Positions 1 to 9,693 of a DNA stretch of 64,000 nucleotides are shown piece by piece (position 1 is the stretch's first letter; the number at the start of each line of letters is the position of its first letter). The position numbers and the translations under genes were made by a program. Under the pieces are notes generated by a model. That model searched no databases and was not told the origin of the DNA. It saw only the letters and a list, made by a program, of their open reading frames with translations. The DNA is from Citrobacter werkmanii NBRC 105721 (GTDB lineage Bacteria; Pseudomonadota; Gammaproteobacteria; Enterobacterales; Enterobacteriaceae): positions 310,001-374,000 of the forward strand of contig BBMW01000002.1 of NCBI GenBank assembly GCA_000759755.1, in the 5' to 3' direction.

Positions 1-1358
1 CGGGTATTCCGCAGTGGCAGTCTGAGTTTGTCCTGCCGTGGATCCCACGTTTTGGCATCTCTATCCATTTAGCAATCGACGGCTTGTCGCTGCTAATGGT
101 AGTGCTGACCGGTCTGCTCGGTGTTCTGGCGGTCCTTTGCTCCTGGAATGAAATCGAAAAATACCAAGGCTTCTTCCACCTGAACCTGATGTGGATCTTA
201 GGCGGCGTGATCGGCGTGTTCCTGGCCATCGACATGTTCCTGTTCTTCTTCTTCTGGGAAATGATGCTGGTGCCGATGTACTTCCTGATCGCGCTGTGGG
301 GGCATAAAGCTTCTGACGGTAAAACGCGTATCACGGCGGCAACCAAGTTCTTCATTTACACCCAGGCGAGTGGTCTGGTGATGTTGATTGCCATCCTGGC
401 GCTGGTGTTTGTGCACTATAAAGCGACCGGCGTGTGGACCTTCAACTATGAAGAGCTGCTGAACACCCCGATGTCCCACGGCGTGGAATATCTGCTGATG
501 CTCGGCTTCTTCATCGCCTTCGCGGTGAAAATGCCGGTGGTTCCGCTGCACGGCTGGTTGCCGGATGCGCACTCCCAGGCACCGACCGCGGGTTCCGTTG
601 ACCTGGCGGGGATCCTGCTGAAAACCGCAGCCTACGGTCTGCTGCGTTTCTCTCTGCCGCTGTTCCCGAACGCGTCGGCGGAGTTTGCGCCTATCGCCAT
701 GTGGCTTGGCGTAATCGGTATCTTCTACGGCGCGTGGATGGCCTTTAATCAGTACGACATCAAACGTCTGATTGCCTACACCTCCGTATCCCACATGGGC
801 TTCGTGCTGATTGCTATTTATACCGGCAGCCAACTGGCTTACCAGGGCGCGGTTATCCAGATGATCGCGCACGGTCTGTCCGCAGCCGGTCTGTTCATCC
901 TGTGTGGTCAGCTGTACGAACGTCTGCACACGCGTGACATGCGTATGATGGGTGGTCTGTGGGGCAAAATGAAATGGTTGCCTGCGCTGTCCATGTTCTT
1001 CGCAGTATGTACGCTGGGTATGCCGGGTACAGGTAACTTCGTTGGCGAATTTATGATTCTGTTCGGCAGCTACCAGGTGGTTCCGGTCATTACCGTGATC
1101 TCGACCTTTGGTCTGGTGTTTGCCTCTGTATACTCGCTGGCGATGCTGCATCGCGCTTACTTTGGTAAGGCGAAGAGCCAGATTGCCAGCGTAGAACTGC
1201 CAGGGATGTCGCTGCGTGAGCTGTTTATCATCCTGTTGCTGGTCGTGCTTCTGGTACTGCTTGGCTTCTATCCGCAGCCGATTCTGGATACCTCGCATTC
1301 TGCGATGAGCAACATCCAGCAGTGGTTTGTTAATTCCGTTACTACTACAAGGCCGTAA
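1..1358 (+). CDS. nuoM: NADH-quinone oxidoreductase subunit M (5' end cut by window)
   Basis: This is a proton-pumping membrane subunit of respiratory complex I, in the inner membrane. The frame is open from base 3 with no stop before it, so the gene starts outside the window; about 451 residues are visible against a usual 509. The sequence is a chain of hydrophobic helices with the antiporter-like hallmarks of the family: a conserved glutamate in the helix FFFFWEMMLVPMYF, a lysine in the stretch FAVKMPVVPLHGWLPDAH, and the HGLSAAGLFILCGQLYERLHTRD segment region around window base 870. It lies 6 bases upstream of nuoN in the same direction, as expected for the last two genes of the nuo operon. 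Identity is certain from full-length resemblance to E. coli NuoM. Confidence 0.98.
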   Translation, partial: GIPQWQSEFVLPWIPRFGISIHLAIDGLSLLMVVLTGLLGVLAVLCSWNEIEKYQGFFHLNLMWILGGVIGVFLAIDMFLFFFFWEMMLVPMYFLIALWGHKASDGKTRITAATKFFIYTQASGLVMLIAILALVFVHYKATGVWTFNYEELLNTPMSHGVEYLLMLGFFIAFAVKMPVVPLHGWLPDAHSQAPTAGSVDLAGILLKTAAYGLLRFSLPLFPNASAEFAPIAMWLGVIGIFYGAWMAFNQYDIKRLIAYTSVSHMGFVLIAIYTGSQLAYQGAVIQMIAHGLSAAGLFILCGQLYERLHTRDMRMMGGLWGKMKWLPALSMFFAVCTLGMPGTGNFVGEFMILFGSYQVVPVITVISTFGLVFASVYSLAMLHRAYFGKAKSQIASVELPGMSLRELFIILLLVVLLVLLGFYPQPILDTSHSAMSNIQQWFVNSVTTTRP

Positions 1359-1364
1359 ATCGCC

Positions 1365-2822
1365 ATGACAATAACTCCACAACACCTGATTGCGCTGCTA
1401 CCGCTGCTGATCGTCGGCTTGACGGTGGTGGTTGTGATGCTCTCCATTGCGTGGCGACGCAATCACTTCCTCAATGCCACGCTGTCGGTCATTGGGCTTA
1501 ACGCCGCGCTGGTTTCGCTCTGGTTTGTTGGCCAGGCGGGCGCCATGGACGTCACCCCGCTGATGCGGGTTGACGGTTTCGCCATGCTCTACACCGGGCT
1601 GGTGCTGCTGGCGAGTCTTGCCACCTGTACCTTTGCTTACCCGTGGCTGGAAGGCTATGACGACAACCGGGAAGAGTTCTATCTGCTGGTATTGATTGCT
1701 GCCCTGGGCGGTATTTTGCTGGCAAATGCTAACCATCTGGCGGCGCTGTTCCTCGGTATCGAACTGATTTCTCTGCCGCTGTTTGGTCTGGTTGGCTATG
1801 CGTTCCGTCAGAAACGTTCGCTGGAAGCCAGTATCAAATACACCATTCTGTCTGCCGCAGCGTCTTCCTTCCTGCTGTTCGGTATGGCGCTGGTGTACGC
1901 GCAGTCTGGCAACCTGTCGTTTGTTGCGCTCGGTAAGAGTCTTGGTGACGGCATGCTGCACGAACCGCTGCTGCTGGCGGGCTTCGGTCTGATGATTGTT
2001 GGCCTCGGCTTTAAACTCTCGCTGGTTCCGTTCCACCTGTGGACGCCAGACGTATACCAGGGCGCTCCGGCTCCGGTTTCCACCTTCCTGGCGACGGCGA
2101 GCAAAATCGCTATCTTCGGCGTGGTGATGCGTCTGTTCCTGTACGCACCGGTTGGCGACAGCGAAGCGGTACGTACCGTGCTGGGCGTGATTGCCTTTGC
2201 CTCCATCATCTTCGGTAACCTGATGGCGCTGAGCCAGACCAACATCAAGCGTCTGCTCGGTTACTCCTCCATCTCTCACCTCGGCTATCTGTTGGTGGCG
2301 TTGATTGCCCTGCAGAGTGGCGAAATGTCGATGGAAGCGGTTGGCGTTTACCTGGCCGGTTATCTGTTCAGCAGCCTCGGCGCGTTCGGTGTGGTCAGCC
2401 TGATGTCCAGCCCGTACCGCGGCCCGGATGCCGATTCTCTGTTCTCCTACCGTGGTCTGTTCTGGCATCGTCCGATCCTCGCGGCAGTGATGACGGTAAT
2501 GATGCTGTCTCTGGCGGGTATCCCGATGACGCTGGGCTTTATCGGTAAGTTCTACGTGCTGGCAGTCGGTGTGCAGGCTAACCTTTGGTGGCTGGTTGCT
2601 GCCGTGGTGGTCGGTTCCGCAATTGGTTTGTACTACTATCTGCGTGTTGCCGTGAGCCTGTACCTGAGCGCGCCGCAACAGCTGAACCGCGATGCGCCGT
2701 CTAACTGGCAGTACAGCGCGGGCGGGATCGTGGTGCTGATTTCTGCTCTTTTGGTGCTGGTATTGGGTATCTATCCGCAACCGCTGATCAGCATTGTGCA
2801 GTTAGCGACGCCGCTGATGTAA
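1365..2822 (+). CDS. nuoN: NADH-quinone oxidoreductase subunit N
   Basis: Last gene of the nuo operon, encoding an antiporter-like inner-membrane subunit of complex I that helps convert quinone reduction into proton translocation. The 485-residue product has the usual length and is almost wholly hydrophobic, with about 14 predicted membrane segments. It carries the family stretch [21 protein letters not shown] near residue 217, holding the conserved lysine of the broken helix, and a second lysine in [18 protein letters not shown]. The ATG at 1365 follows the nuoM stop by 6 bases, which suggests translational coupling. A strong hairpin terminator follows at 2839-2866. Confidence 0.98.
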   Translation: MTITPQHLIALLPLLIVGLTVVVVMLSIAWRRNHFLNATLSVIGLNAALVSLWFVGQAGAMDVTPLMRVDGFAMLYTGLVLLASLATCTFAYPWLEGYDDNREEFYLLVLIAALGGILLANANHLAALFLGIELISLPLFGLVGYAFRQKRSLEASIKYTILSAAASSFLLFGMALVYAQSGNLSFVALGKSLGDGMLHEPLLLAGFGLMIVGLGFKLSLVPFHLWTPDVYQGAPAPVSTFLATASKIAIFGVVMRLFLYAPVGDSEAVRTVLGVIAFASIIFGNLMALSQTNIKRLLGYSSISHLGYLLVALIALQSGEMSMEAVGVYLAGYLFSSLGAFGVVSLMSSPYRGPDADSLFSYRGLFWHRPILAAVMTVMMLSLAGIPMTLGFIGKFYVLAVGVQANLWWLVAAVVVGSAIGLYYYLRVAVSLYLSAPQQLNRDAPSNWQYSAGGIVVLISALLVLVLGIYPQPLISIVQLATPLM

Positions 2823-2838
2823 GCGACCCGCTAAAACG

Positions 2839-2866
2839 AAAAAAACCCGCCTTGGCGGGTTTTTTT
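2839..2866. terminator. Terminator after nuoN, probably bidirectional
   Basis: An inverted repeat with arms ACCCGCC and GGCGGGT and a two-base TT loop is flanked by an A-run on the left and a T-run on the right, so it can end transcription on both strands. It sits between convergent nuoN (stop 2822) and cheV (stop at 2882). Confidence 0.9.
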
Positions 2867-2881
2867 ATGCGTGAAATACGG

Positions 2882-3886
2882 TCAGTTTAATAGCTGCCTG
2901 CTCACCAGCGGACCGCTAATGTCTTTCGCTGCGCGCTCCATGACTTCCTGAATGACAGAAGAGAGTTCATTGACCTCAAATTTTGCCACGTAGCCATCAG
3001 CTTTAACCCGGCGAACGTGATCTTCATTGGCACTACCGGAAAGCGAGGAGTGGATAACGACCGGGATTTTCTTCAGGCGTTCGTCGGTCTTGATCTTACG
3101 GGTAAGCGTAAAACCGTCCATCTCCGGCATTTCCAGGTCGGTGAGCACCAGGGCTATCTTCTCGGTGATTGGCTTGCCTTCCGCCTGCGCTTCTGCGGAA
3201 AGCTGCTGGATTTTTTCCCATGCATCCTTACCTGTCACATGCATCTGATGCGGGATTTCCATGGCATTAAGCCCTTTCTCCAGCATCGCGCGAGCGACTT
3301 TCGAATCTTCTGCTACAATCGCCACCGCACCCGGCGTGATGTTGAATTTACTGGTTTTCAGGTCTGTCGCGCGTAAATCGTGATTGGACGGTACGATGTC
3401 GTAAAGGATTTGCTCAACGTCGAGCACAAGCGCCAGGTTGTTGGTCTCTTTATCGTCATCCAGGCAGGCGATACTGGTGATGTAGCGGCCGTTGACGGCT
3501 TTCTCGGCGGTATGCACCTGTTGCCAGTCCAGACGCATAATGTTTTCCACTGATTCCACCGCAAACGCCTGTACGCTGCGGGCGTATTCTGTAATGAGCA
3601 GGATGTTGAGTCCGGTCTCGGGTTTACAGCCCGCCACCGCCGGCAGGTCAATCACCGGAATCACTTGATCGCGAATGTTCACCATACCTAACAGCGGAGC
3701 TTTCATTCCCGCCGGACGCGTAAACGTCGGCATCGGCACGATTTCACGTAGTTTAAATACGTTGATGCCAAACAGCTCTGATTTCTGCTCCTCAACAGAT
3801 TTGCCGAGGCGAAACAGTAGCAGTTCAAAACGGTTAGACAGGGTTAGGTTGGTCCTGTCATCAATATCTTTCTGGAAATTGTTCAT
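2882..3886 (-). CDS. cheV: Chemotaxis coupling/response-regulator protein CheV
   Basis: A 334-residue cytoplasmic protein with an N-terminal CheW-like domain (about residues 18-165) and a C-terminal receiver domain (about 186-310). The receiver has the acidic pair E193/D194 in VAEDSKVAR, the likely phosphorylated aspartate D250 in LVLTDLEMPEMDG, and lysine K302. CheV proteins couple chemoreceptors to CheA and are tuned by phosphorylation. The start at 3886 (MNNFQKD) is preferred over a longer open frame to 4042, because it is preceded by GAGGA and because the longer start would overlap rbn. E. coli K-12 lacks the gene; Salmonella carries a homologue at this place. No other chemotaxis gene is adjacent, so its partners must lie elsewhere. 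Confidence 0.92.
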   Translation of the reverse strand: MNNFQKDIDDRTNLTLSNRFELLLFRLGKSVEEQKSELFGINVFKLREIVPMPTFTRPAGMKAPLLGMVNIRDQVIPVIDLPAVAGCKPETGLNILLITEYARSVQAFAVESVENIMRLDWQQVHTAEKAVNGRYITSIACLDDDKETNNLALVLDVEQILYDIVPSNHDLRATDLKTSKFNITPGAVAIVAEDSKVARAMLEKGLNAMEIPHQMHVTGKDAWEKIQQLSAEAQAEGKPITEKIALVLTDLEMPEMDGFTLTRKIKTDERLKKIPVVIHSSLSGSANEDHVRRVKADGYVAKFEVNELSSVIQEVMERAAKDISGPLVSRQLLN

Positions 3887-3950
3887 CCTGTCCTCAGTGT
3901 GAAAGCCAGCCTTTTCACTGTTATCGGCACTGAGGCGAAAAAATAGAGCA

Positions 3951-4868
3951 TTAAACGGTGAAAATGGCGAAATCGTGAGCCAGTTCTGTTGCCGGGAACA
4001 GCGTTCTGCACTCTTCGAGTAATCGCTGACAGCCTTTTTCATCGTAGCGTGAGCTAACGTGGGTCATGATCAAGCGTCCGACACCTGCTTTAAGCGCCAG
4101 AAGCGCGGCTTGTCGGGTTGAGCTGTGTCCACGACTATTGGCCTTCTCCTCCATTGACGAGTCCAGCGTAGTTTCATGCACCATCACATCCACACCTTTT
4201 GCCAGTTCGAGGGCGCTTGCGCACGGGCCTGTATCGCCGAAAATAGCCACCGATTTTCCCCTGGTGGCCGGGGCAAGAAAGTCGGCACCGTTAATCGCGC
4301 GACCATCTTCCAGTACGATGGTTTTCCCGGCTTTCAAATCCTGAAACCACGGGCCGGATTTAACACCAGCCGCCTTCAGAGCACTGGCGTCAAGTGCACC
4401 GGGTTTGTCGTGCTCTTCAATGCGAAAACCATAGCATTCCAGCGGATGTTCTAGTGGATATGCCGTTACCTTACGCAGGCCGTCATCCACGATTTCACCT
4501 GCGGTGATTTCCACAATATCCAGAGGATAATCAGTCCATGAACCGCTCAGACGCAATGCGGTTTCGGTAAATTCCCGTAATCCTTTTGGTCCGTAAAGCG
4601 TCAGTGGCTTCACGTTCCCGGCCATCGAACGACTGCATAGCAGACCAGGTAAACCAAACAGGTGGTCGCCATGCAGGTGGCTGATAAAAATACGGTCGAG
4701 TTTTCCCGGATTGAACGGCGTGGCGAGCATCTGATGCTGTGTTCCTTCGCCGCAATCAAAAAGCCACAGCCCCGGCTGAGTCGGGTGTTGCAGATTGAGT
4801 AAAATTGCCGTTACATTGCGTGAGCGGGTAGGAACTCCCGCTGACGTGCCTAAAAATAGTAATTCCAT
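3951..4868 (-). CDS. rbn: Ribonuclease BN / RNase Z (metallo-beta-lactamase fold)
   Basis: Also called elaC. It is a zinc-dependent tRNA 3'-processing endonuclease and exonuclease of the cytoplasm. The 305-residue protein has the family zinc motif HLHGDH at residues 64-69, preceded by [10 protein letters not shown], and a later FGDTGP stretch near residue 211 and THVSSRYD near the C-terminus that supply further metal ligands. Length matches E. coli. The ATG at 4868 has only a weak upstream purine stretch. It is transcribed away from elaA, with 67 bases between the two starts, and lies 64 bases upstream of cheV in the same direction. Confidence 0.96.
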   Translation of the reverse strand: MELLFLGTSAGVPTRSRNVTAILLNLQHPTQPGLWLFDCGEGTQHQMLATPFNPGKLDRIFISHLHGDHLFGLPGLLCSRSMAGNVKPLTLYGPKGLREFTETALRLSGSWTDYPLDIVEITAGEIVDDGLRKVTAYPLEHPLECYGFRIEEHDKPGALDASALKAAGVKSGPWFQDLKAGKTIVLEDGRAINGADFLAPATRGKSVAIFGDTGPCASALELAKGVDVMVHETTLDSSMEEKANSRGHSSTRQAALLALKAGVGRLIMTHVSSRYDEKGCQRLLEECRTLFPATELAHDFAIFTV

Positions 4869-4935
4869 CTTTGCGTTACACTTTTCGCCATCAATAAGGC
4901 AGGGTGTTCAGGTTATCACAACAAAGGGGCAGACA

Positions 4936-5397
4936 ATGATTCACTGGCAAGATCTCCACCATGCAAAGCTGAGTACACAAGAACTGTATGCCATTCTTCA
5001 GCTTCGCTGCGCGGTGTTTGTTGTTGAACAACAGTGTCCATATCAGGATGTGGATGGCGACGATCTGGTTGGAGAAAATCGGCACATTCTGGGCTGGCAC
5101 AATGATGAGTTGGTGGCGTATGCGAGGATTCTGAAAAGCGATGACGATCTGGAGCCGGTGGTCATTGGCCGGGTGATTGTCAGCGAAGCGCTACGCGGCG
5201 CAAAACTTGGGCAACAGCTGATGACCCAGACGCTGGCATCCTGTGCGCAACACTGGCCGCACAAGGCGCTGTATCTGGGGGCGCAGGCGCATCTGCAATC
5301 GTTTTATGCGCGCTTTGGTTTTATACCGGTGACGGATATTTATGACGAAGACGGGATTCCGCACATCGGGATGGCGCGAGAAGCACATCAGGCATAA
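4936..5397 (+). CDS. elaA: GNAT-family N-acetyltransferase ElaA
   Basis: A 153-residue GCN5-type acyltransferase whose substrate is not established. The acetyl-CoA binding region lies around residues 75-105, with VIVSEALRGAKLGQQLM giving the R/Q-x-x-G-x-G/A type loop. An open frame extends upstream to 4795, but the ATG at 4936 (MIHWQDLHH) is chosen because it is preceded by AAAGGGG at good distance and gives the family length of 153. Upstream is divergent rbn; downstream elaB follows after 63 bases. Confidence 0.95.
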   Translation: MIHWQDLHHAKLSTQELYAILQLRCAVFVVEQQCPYQDVDGDDLVGENRHILGWHNDELVAYARILKSDDDLEPVVIGRVIVSEALRGAKLGQQLMTQTLASCAQHWPHKALYLGAQAHLQSFYARFGFIPVTDIYDEDGIPHIGMAREAHQA

Positions 5398-5421
5398 ACA
5401 GGCGCAAACGGTCCAGGTTGT

Positions 5422-5428
5422 CTATAGT
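5422..5428 (+). promoter_or_regulatory. Candidate elaB promoter -10 (sigma-S-like)
   Basis: CTATAGT lies 32 bases upstream of the elaB start and resembles the CTATACT extended -10 favoured by sigma-S. ElaB is known in E. coli as a sigma-S-dependent stress protein. There is no good -35 hexamer. This is a sequence-pattern call only. Confidence 0.4.
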
Positions 5429-5460
5429 TAGCGGATACGTCAATAGAAAGGGAGAATACA

Positions 5461-5766
5461 ATGTCTTTTCAATCTTATGAATCACGTATCGATGATGATC
5501 TGGAGCTCTTGAGCGAAACGCTGGAAGAGGTGCTGCGTTCTTCCGGCGATCCGGCCGATCAAAAATATCTTGAGTTAAAAGCGCGGGCAGAGCGGGCGTT
5601 ACAAGAGGTGAGAAATCGCGTCAGCCATGCCTCTGACAATTATTATTTCCGCGCGAAAAAGGCCGTTTGCCGTGCAGATGACTATGTGCATGAAAAACCC
5701 TGGCGTGGAATCGGCGTTGGCGCCACGGTCGGTTTAGTGATGGGATTGTTGTTAGCACGGCGATAA
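5461..5766 (+). CDS. elaB: C-tail-anchored membrane protein ElaB
   Basis: A 101-residue protein of the ElaB/YqjD/YgaM (DUF883) family. It has a charged, coiled-coil-rich N-terminal part (about residues 1-70, for example LELLSETLEEVLRSSGD) and a single C-terminal membrane segment, VGATVGLVMGLLLA, followed by RR. The family inserts in the inner membrane by its tail and has been linked to ribosome binding and stationary-phase stress. A clear AAGGGAGAA ribosome site precedes the ATG. The size equals the E. coli protein. Confidence 0.95.
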   Translation: MSFQSYESRIDDDLELLSETLEEVLRSSGDPADQKYLELKARAERALQEVRNRVSHASDNYYFRAKKAVCRADDYVHEKPWRGIGVGATVGLVMGLLLARR

Positions 5767-5837
5767 ATTCCGCTCCGTCAGCGCATTTGTTCGTACTCCC
5801 TAACTGGGGGTACTGCTTTTTCTGTTCAGTACCCCGT

Positions 5838-5843
5838 ATAATA
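5838..5843 (+). promoter_or_regulatory. Candidate -10 element of the men operon promoter
   Basis: A perfect TATAAT lies 27 bases before the GTG start of menF. No convincing TTGACA-like -35 is found 16-18 bases upstream. The position suits a promoter for menFDHBCE. Confidence 0.45.
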
Positions 5844-5870
5844 AGAGGTTTTTAACAGGGAGAGGTCCGC

Positions 5871-7169
5871 GTGCAATCAATCACTACTGCGCTGGAAGGT
5901 CTGATGCGTCATTTGTCGCAAGAGATACCGGCAGCACCTGGAATTCGTATTTACGACATACCTTTCCCTCTGAACGATGCGTTTGACGCTTTAGGATGGC
6001 TGGCCAGTCAACCCGTCTGGCCCCAGTTTTACTGGCAGCAGCGTAACGGCGACGAAGAAGCCGCTGTGCTGGGTGCCGTTGCCACGTTTTCCTCGCTGGC
6101 ATCCGCTCAACAGTTTTTACGTCAGCACGACAACCAACCTGACCTGCGTATCTGGGGCCTTAATGCGTTCGAGCCCCGGCACGGCAATTTGTTGTTACCG
6201 CGACTGGAATGGCGACGCTGCGCCGGGGTGGCAAGCTTACGGCTACACCTGTACAGCGATGTTTCGCTGCGTGAAGACGCCGTACGCGCGGTCGAATTTA
6301 TTTCCACGCTGGCCAACGTTAAGCCGTTGCCCGCGTTGCGTTTGAGTTTGACGGGAGAACAACACTGGCCAGATAAGGCCGGCTGGACAGACCTGATAAA
6401 ACTTGCCACGCACACCATCAATGGCGAAGAACTCGACAAAGTTGTGCTGGCGCGAGCGACAGATTTACAGTTTTCACAGTCGGTGAATGCCGCTGCGGTG
6501 ATGGCTTCCAGCCGTCGCCTGAACCTCAACTGCTACCATTTCTTTATGGCATTCTCTGCCGACTCCGCTTTTCTTGGTTCTTCCCCTGAACGTTTGTATC
6601 GGCGGCGTGATACGGCGCTGCGCACCGAAGCGCTGGCCGGAACCGTTGCCAACCACGCTGAGGATCATCGCGCCTGGCAGTTAGGCGACTGGTTGATGAA
6701 AGATGATAAAAACCAGCGCGAGAATATGCTGGTGGTCGAAGATATTTGCCAGCGGCTGCAAGGCTGTACGCAAACCCTTGATGTGCTCCCCCCGCAGGTG
6801 CTCAGACTGCGTAAGGTGCAGCATCTACGCCGTTGTATCTGGACGGAACTGAATCAGGCCGACGATACGCTTTGCCTGATGCAACTCCAGCCTACGGCGG
6901 CCGTTGCAGGCATTCCGCGTGAGCTGGCGCGCGAATTCATCCAGCAAAATGAACCCTTTGAACGCGAGTGGTATGCCGGCTCTGCGGGTTATCTTTCTCT
7001 GCGCCAAAGTGAATTCTGCGTATCATTGCGTTCGGCGAAAATTAACGCCAACGTGGTCCGCCTGTATGCCGGCGCGGGGATTGTACGTGGTTCAGATCCT
7101 GAGCAAGAATGGCAAGAAATAGACAATAAAGCGGCAGGACTGCGCACTTTATTACAGATGGAAGGGTAA
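5871..7169 (+). CDS. menF: Isochorismate synthase MenF
   Basis: Converts chorismate to isochorismate, the first committed step of menaquinone synthesis. The 432-residue protein has the chorismate-binding fold over roughly residues 165-430, with ELDKVVLARA holding the general-base lysine, FLGSSPERL, EALAGTV, and the C-terminal GAGIVRGSDPEQEW signature. The start is GTG at 5871, preceded by GGGAGAGG; no better ATG exists upstream. It opens the men operon and is followed by menD after 84 bases. Confidence 0.97.
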   Translation: MQSITTALEGLMRHLSQEIPAAPGIRIYDIPFPLNDAFDALGWLASQPVWPQFYWQQRNGDEEAAVLGAVATFSSLASAQQFLRQHDNQPDLRIWGLNAFEPRHGNLLLPRLEWRRCAGVASLRLHLYSDVSLREDAVRAVEFISTLANVKPLPALRLSLTGEQHWPDKAGWTDLIKLATHTINGEELDKVVLARATDLQFSQSVNAAAVMASSRRLNLNCYHFFMAFSADSAFLGSSPERLYRRRDTALRTEALAGTVANHAEDHRAWQLGDWLMKDDKNQRENMLVVEDICQRLQGCTQTLDVLPPQVLRLRKVQHLRRCIWTELNQADDTLCLMQLQPTAAVAGIPRELAREFIQQNEPFEREWYAGSAGYLSLRQSEFCVSLRSAKINANVVRLYAGAGIVRGSDPEQEWQEIDNKAAGLRTLLQMEG

Positions 7170-7253
7170 TGAGTTGTATATTACCGACTCATATCAAAAA
7201 TCCATTTATTCGATTCTTTATACTGTGTCGCAATATTGATACCGGACAATCTC

Positions 7254-8924
7254 ATGTCAGTAAGCGCATTTAACCGACGCTGGGCGGCGGTCATACTGGA
7301 AGCACTCACTCGCCACGGCGTCAGGCATATCTGCATTGCCCCTGGCTCTCGTTCTACACCGTTGACGCTGGCAGCCGCGGAAAATCCTGCTTTCATCCAC
7401 CATACCCATTTTGATGAGCGTGGTCTTGGGCATCTGGCCTTAGGTCTGGCAAAAGTGAGTCGCCAGCCTGTCGCCGTGATTGTCACGTCCGGTACGGCGG
7501 TGGCGAACCTGTATCCCGCATTGATTGAAGCGGGCCTGACCGGTGAAAAACTGATTTTACTCACGGCTGACCGACCGCCAGAACTTATCGACTGTGGCGC
7601 TAATCAGGCGATTCGTCAGGCCGGCATGTTTGCTTCTCATCCGTCGCAAACGCTCTCCTTACCGCGTCCAACTCAGGACATTCCGGCAAGCTGGCTGGTG
7701 TCCACCATTGATAATGCCCTGGCCGCGCTGCATAGCGGAGCGGTTCATATTAATTGTCCGTTTGCCGAACCGCTGTATGGCGACATGGACGAAACGGGGA
7801 TCGCCTGGCAGCAGCGCCTCGGCGACTGGTGGCAGGATGATAAACCCTGGCTACGTGAAGCGCGTCGGCTGGAAAGCGACAAACAACGTGACTGGTTTTT
7901 CTGGCGACAAAAGCGCGGCGTAGTCATTGCAGGCCGTATGAGCGCGGAAGAGGGCAAGAAAGTTGCGCAATGGGCGCAGATGCTTGGCTGGCCGCTGATT
8001 GGCGATGTGTTGTCGCAAACCGGACAACCCCTGCCGTGTGCTGACCTGTGGTTGGGGAATGCGAAGGCGGTGACTGAGTTACAGCAGGCGCAGATAGTGG
8101 TGCAGCTTGGCAGTAGCCTGACCGGAAAACGACTCCTGCAATGGCAGGCCAGTTGCGATCCGCAGGAATACTGGATTGTCGATAATATCGAAGGTCGCCT
8201 CGATCCGGCGCATCATCGTGGACGCAGGCTGGTGGCGAAGGTTGGTGACTGGCTGGATCTGCATCCGGCGGAAAAACGCCAACCCTGGTGCGTGGAAATC
8301 CCGCGCCTGGCGCAACTGGCATGGCAGGCGGTGGAAGCCCGTCGCAACGTGTTTGGTGAAGCGCAATTAGCCCATCGTATTCACGAATATCTGCCCGAAC
8401 AAGGGCAACTGTTCGTGGGTAACAGTCTGGTGGTGCGCCTGATTGATGCACTGTCGCAGCTTCCGGCTGGTTTCCCGGTCTATAGCAACCGTGGCGCGAG
8501 CGGCATTGACGGTCTGCTGTCAACGGCGGCGGGCGTACAGCGCGCCAGCGCAAAATCAACGTTGGCTATCGTCGGCGATTTATCTGCACTGTATGATCTC
8601 AATGCGCTGGCGTTATTGCGTCAGGTTTCCGCGCCGTTTGTCCTGATAGTGGTCAATAATAACGGTGGGCAGATATTTTCCCTGCTACCGACGCCGGCAA
8701 GTGAACGTGAACGGTTCTATCTGATGCCGCAGAACGTGCACTTTGAGCATGCCGCAGCCATGTTTAACCTTAAATATCAGCGCCCAGAAAACTGGGAGCA
8801 ACTGGAGAACGCGTTGACAAATGCCTGGCGTACTCCTGCGGCAACGGTTATTGAGCTGGTGGTGAACGAAACTGACGGGGCGCAAACCCTGCAGCAACTG
8901 CTGGCGCAGGTAAGCCATCTATGA
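7254..8924 (+). CDS. menD: SEPHCHC synthase MenD (thiamine-diphosphate enzyme)
   Basis: Joins isochorismate and 2-oxoglutarate to form SEPHCHC (2-succinyl-5-enolpyruvyl-6-hydroxy-3-cyclohexene-1-carboxylate) in menaquinone synthesis. It needs ThDP and Mg2+. The 556-residue length matches E. coli when the ATG at 7254 ([10 protein letters not shown]) is used; a TTG at 7236 in the same frame is less likely. The N-terminal PYR domain shows [14 protein letters not shown] and the glutamate-bearing [13 protein letters not shown]. The C-terminal PP domain shows [14 protein letters not shown] and [14 protein letters not shown], the ThDP/Mg2+ motif. Its stop overlaps the menH start by 4 bases. Confidence 0.98.
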   Translation: MSVSAFNRRWAAVILEALTRHGVRHICIAPGSRSTPLTLAAAENPAFIHHTHFDERGLGHLALGLAKVSRQPVAVIVTSGTAVANLYPALIEAGLTGEKLILLTADRPPELIDCGANQAIRQAGMFASHPSQTLSLPRPTQDIPASWLVSTIDNALAALHSGAVHINCPFAEPLYGDMDETGIAWQQRLGDWWQDDKPWLREARRLESDKQRDWFFWRQKRGVVIAGRMSAEEGKKVAQWAQMLGWPLIGDVLSQTGQPLPCADLWLGNAKAVTELQQAQIVVQLGSSLTGKRLLQWQASCDPQEYWIVDNIEGRLDPAHHRGRRLVAKVGDWLDLHPAEKRQPWCVEIPRLAQLAWQAVEARRNVFGEAQLAHRIHEYLPEQGQLFVGNSLVVRLIDALSQLPAGFPVYSNRGASGIDGLLSTAAGVQRASAKSTLAIVGDLSALYDLNALALLRQVSAPFVLIVVNNNGGQIFSLLPTPASERERFYLMPQNVHFEHAAAMFNLKYQRPENWEQLENALTNAWRTPAATVIELVVNETDGAQTLQQLLAQVSHL

Positions 8925-9679
8925 TCCTGCACGCCCAGGCGACCGTTAGCCAGAGTGGATCACCCTGGCTGGTTTTCCTGCACGGGTTCTCCGGCGACTG
9001 TCGGGAATGGCACACGGTCGGCGAAGCGTTTCAGGATTATTCACGGCTATATATCGACCTACCGGGACACGGCGGTTCCGCCGAGATCAAGGTGAGCGGG
9101 TTCAATGATGTTTGTGCGTTATTGCGTAACACCTTGCTTAGTTACAACATACCTAGCTACTGGCTGGTGGGATACTCTCTTGGCGGCAGAGTCGCGATGA
9201 TGGCGGCCTGTCAGGAGATGCCCGGACTTTGCGGTCTGGTCGTAGAAGGTGGCCATCCTGGCTTGCAAAGCGAGGAGGCGCGCGTTCAACGTCGTCTTTC
9301 AGATGGCCGCTGGGCCGCGCGTTTTCGCGCAGAGCCTCTGCGTGAGGTATTTTATGACTGGTATCAACAGCCGGTATTTTCCTCGCTGAATGCGGCGCAA
9401 AGAGAGGCGCTGGTCGATCTGCGTAGCCAGAATAACGGGCATACGCTGGCGGCGATGCTGGAGGCCACCTCGCTTGCCGTACAACCTGATTTACGTGCGC
9501 AACTCACTGCGCGCACATTTCCGTTTTATTATTTATGTGGTGAACGTGACGATAAATTCCGCGCGCTGGCGACGGAAATGTCAGTACCAAACCATGTGAT
9601 TCGTAATGCCGGACACAACGCGCATCGGGACAATCCCGCTGGCGTGGTGGACTGTCTGGCTCAGATTCTACGTCGCTGA
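8921..9679 (+). CDS. menH: SHCHC synthase MenH (alpha/beta hydrolase)
   Basis: Eliminates pyruvate from SEPHCHC to give SHCHC in menaquinone synthesis. The 252-residue alpha/beta-hydrolase fold protein has the oxyanion-type HGFSGD near residue 21, the nucleophile serine S86 in VGYSLGGR, a C-terminal aspartate in CGERDDKF, and the histidine in [11 protein letters not shown]. The ATG overlaps the menD stop (ATGA), so translation is probably coupled. menB follows after 14 bases. Confidence 0.97.
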   Translation: MILHAQATVSQSGSPWLVFLHGFSGDCREWHTVGEAFQDYSRLYIDLPGHGGSAEIKVSGFNDVCALLRNTLLSYNIPSYWLVGYSLGGRVAMMAACQEMPGLCGLVVEGGHPGLQSEEARVQRRLSDGRWAARFRAEPLREVFYDWYQQPVFSSLNAAQREALVDLRSQNNGHTLAAMLEATSLAVQPDLRAQLTARTFPFYYLCGERDDKFRALATEMSVPNHVIRNAGHNAHRDNPAGVVDCLAQILRR

Positions 9680-9693
9680 CTATAGGACATTTT

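Noticed and set aside
198-2780. Long open frames on the minus strand opposite nuoM and nuoN (395 and 460 codons)
   Set aside because: They are antisense shadows of well-identified genes. Their products are rich in His, Gln and Arg, have no domains, and lack ribosome sites.
7924-8559. A 211-codon minus-strand frame inside menD
   Set aside because: Proline/arginine-rich shadow with no family resemblance; menD is intact here.
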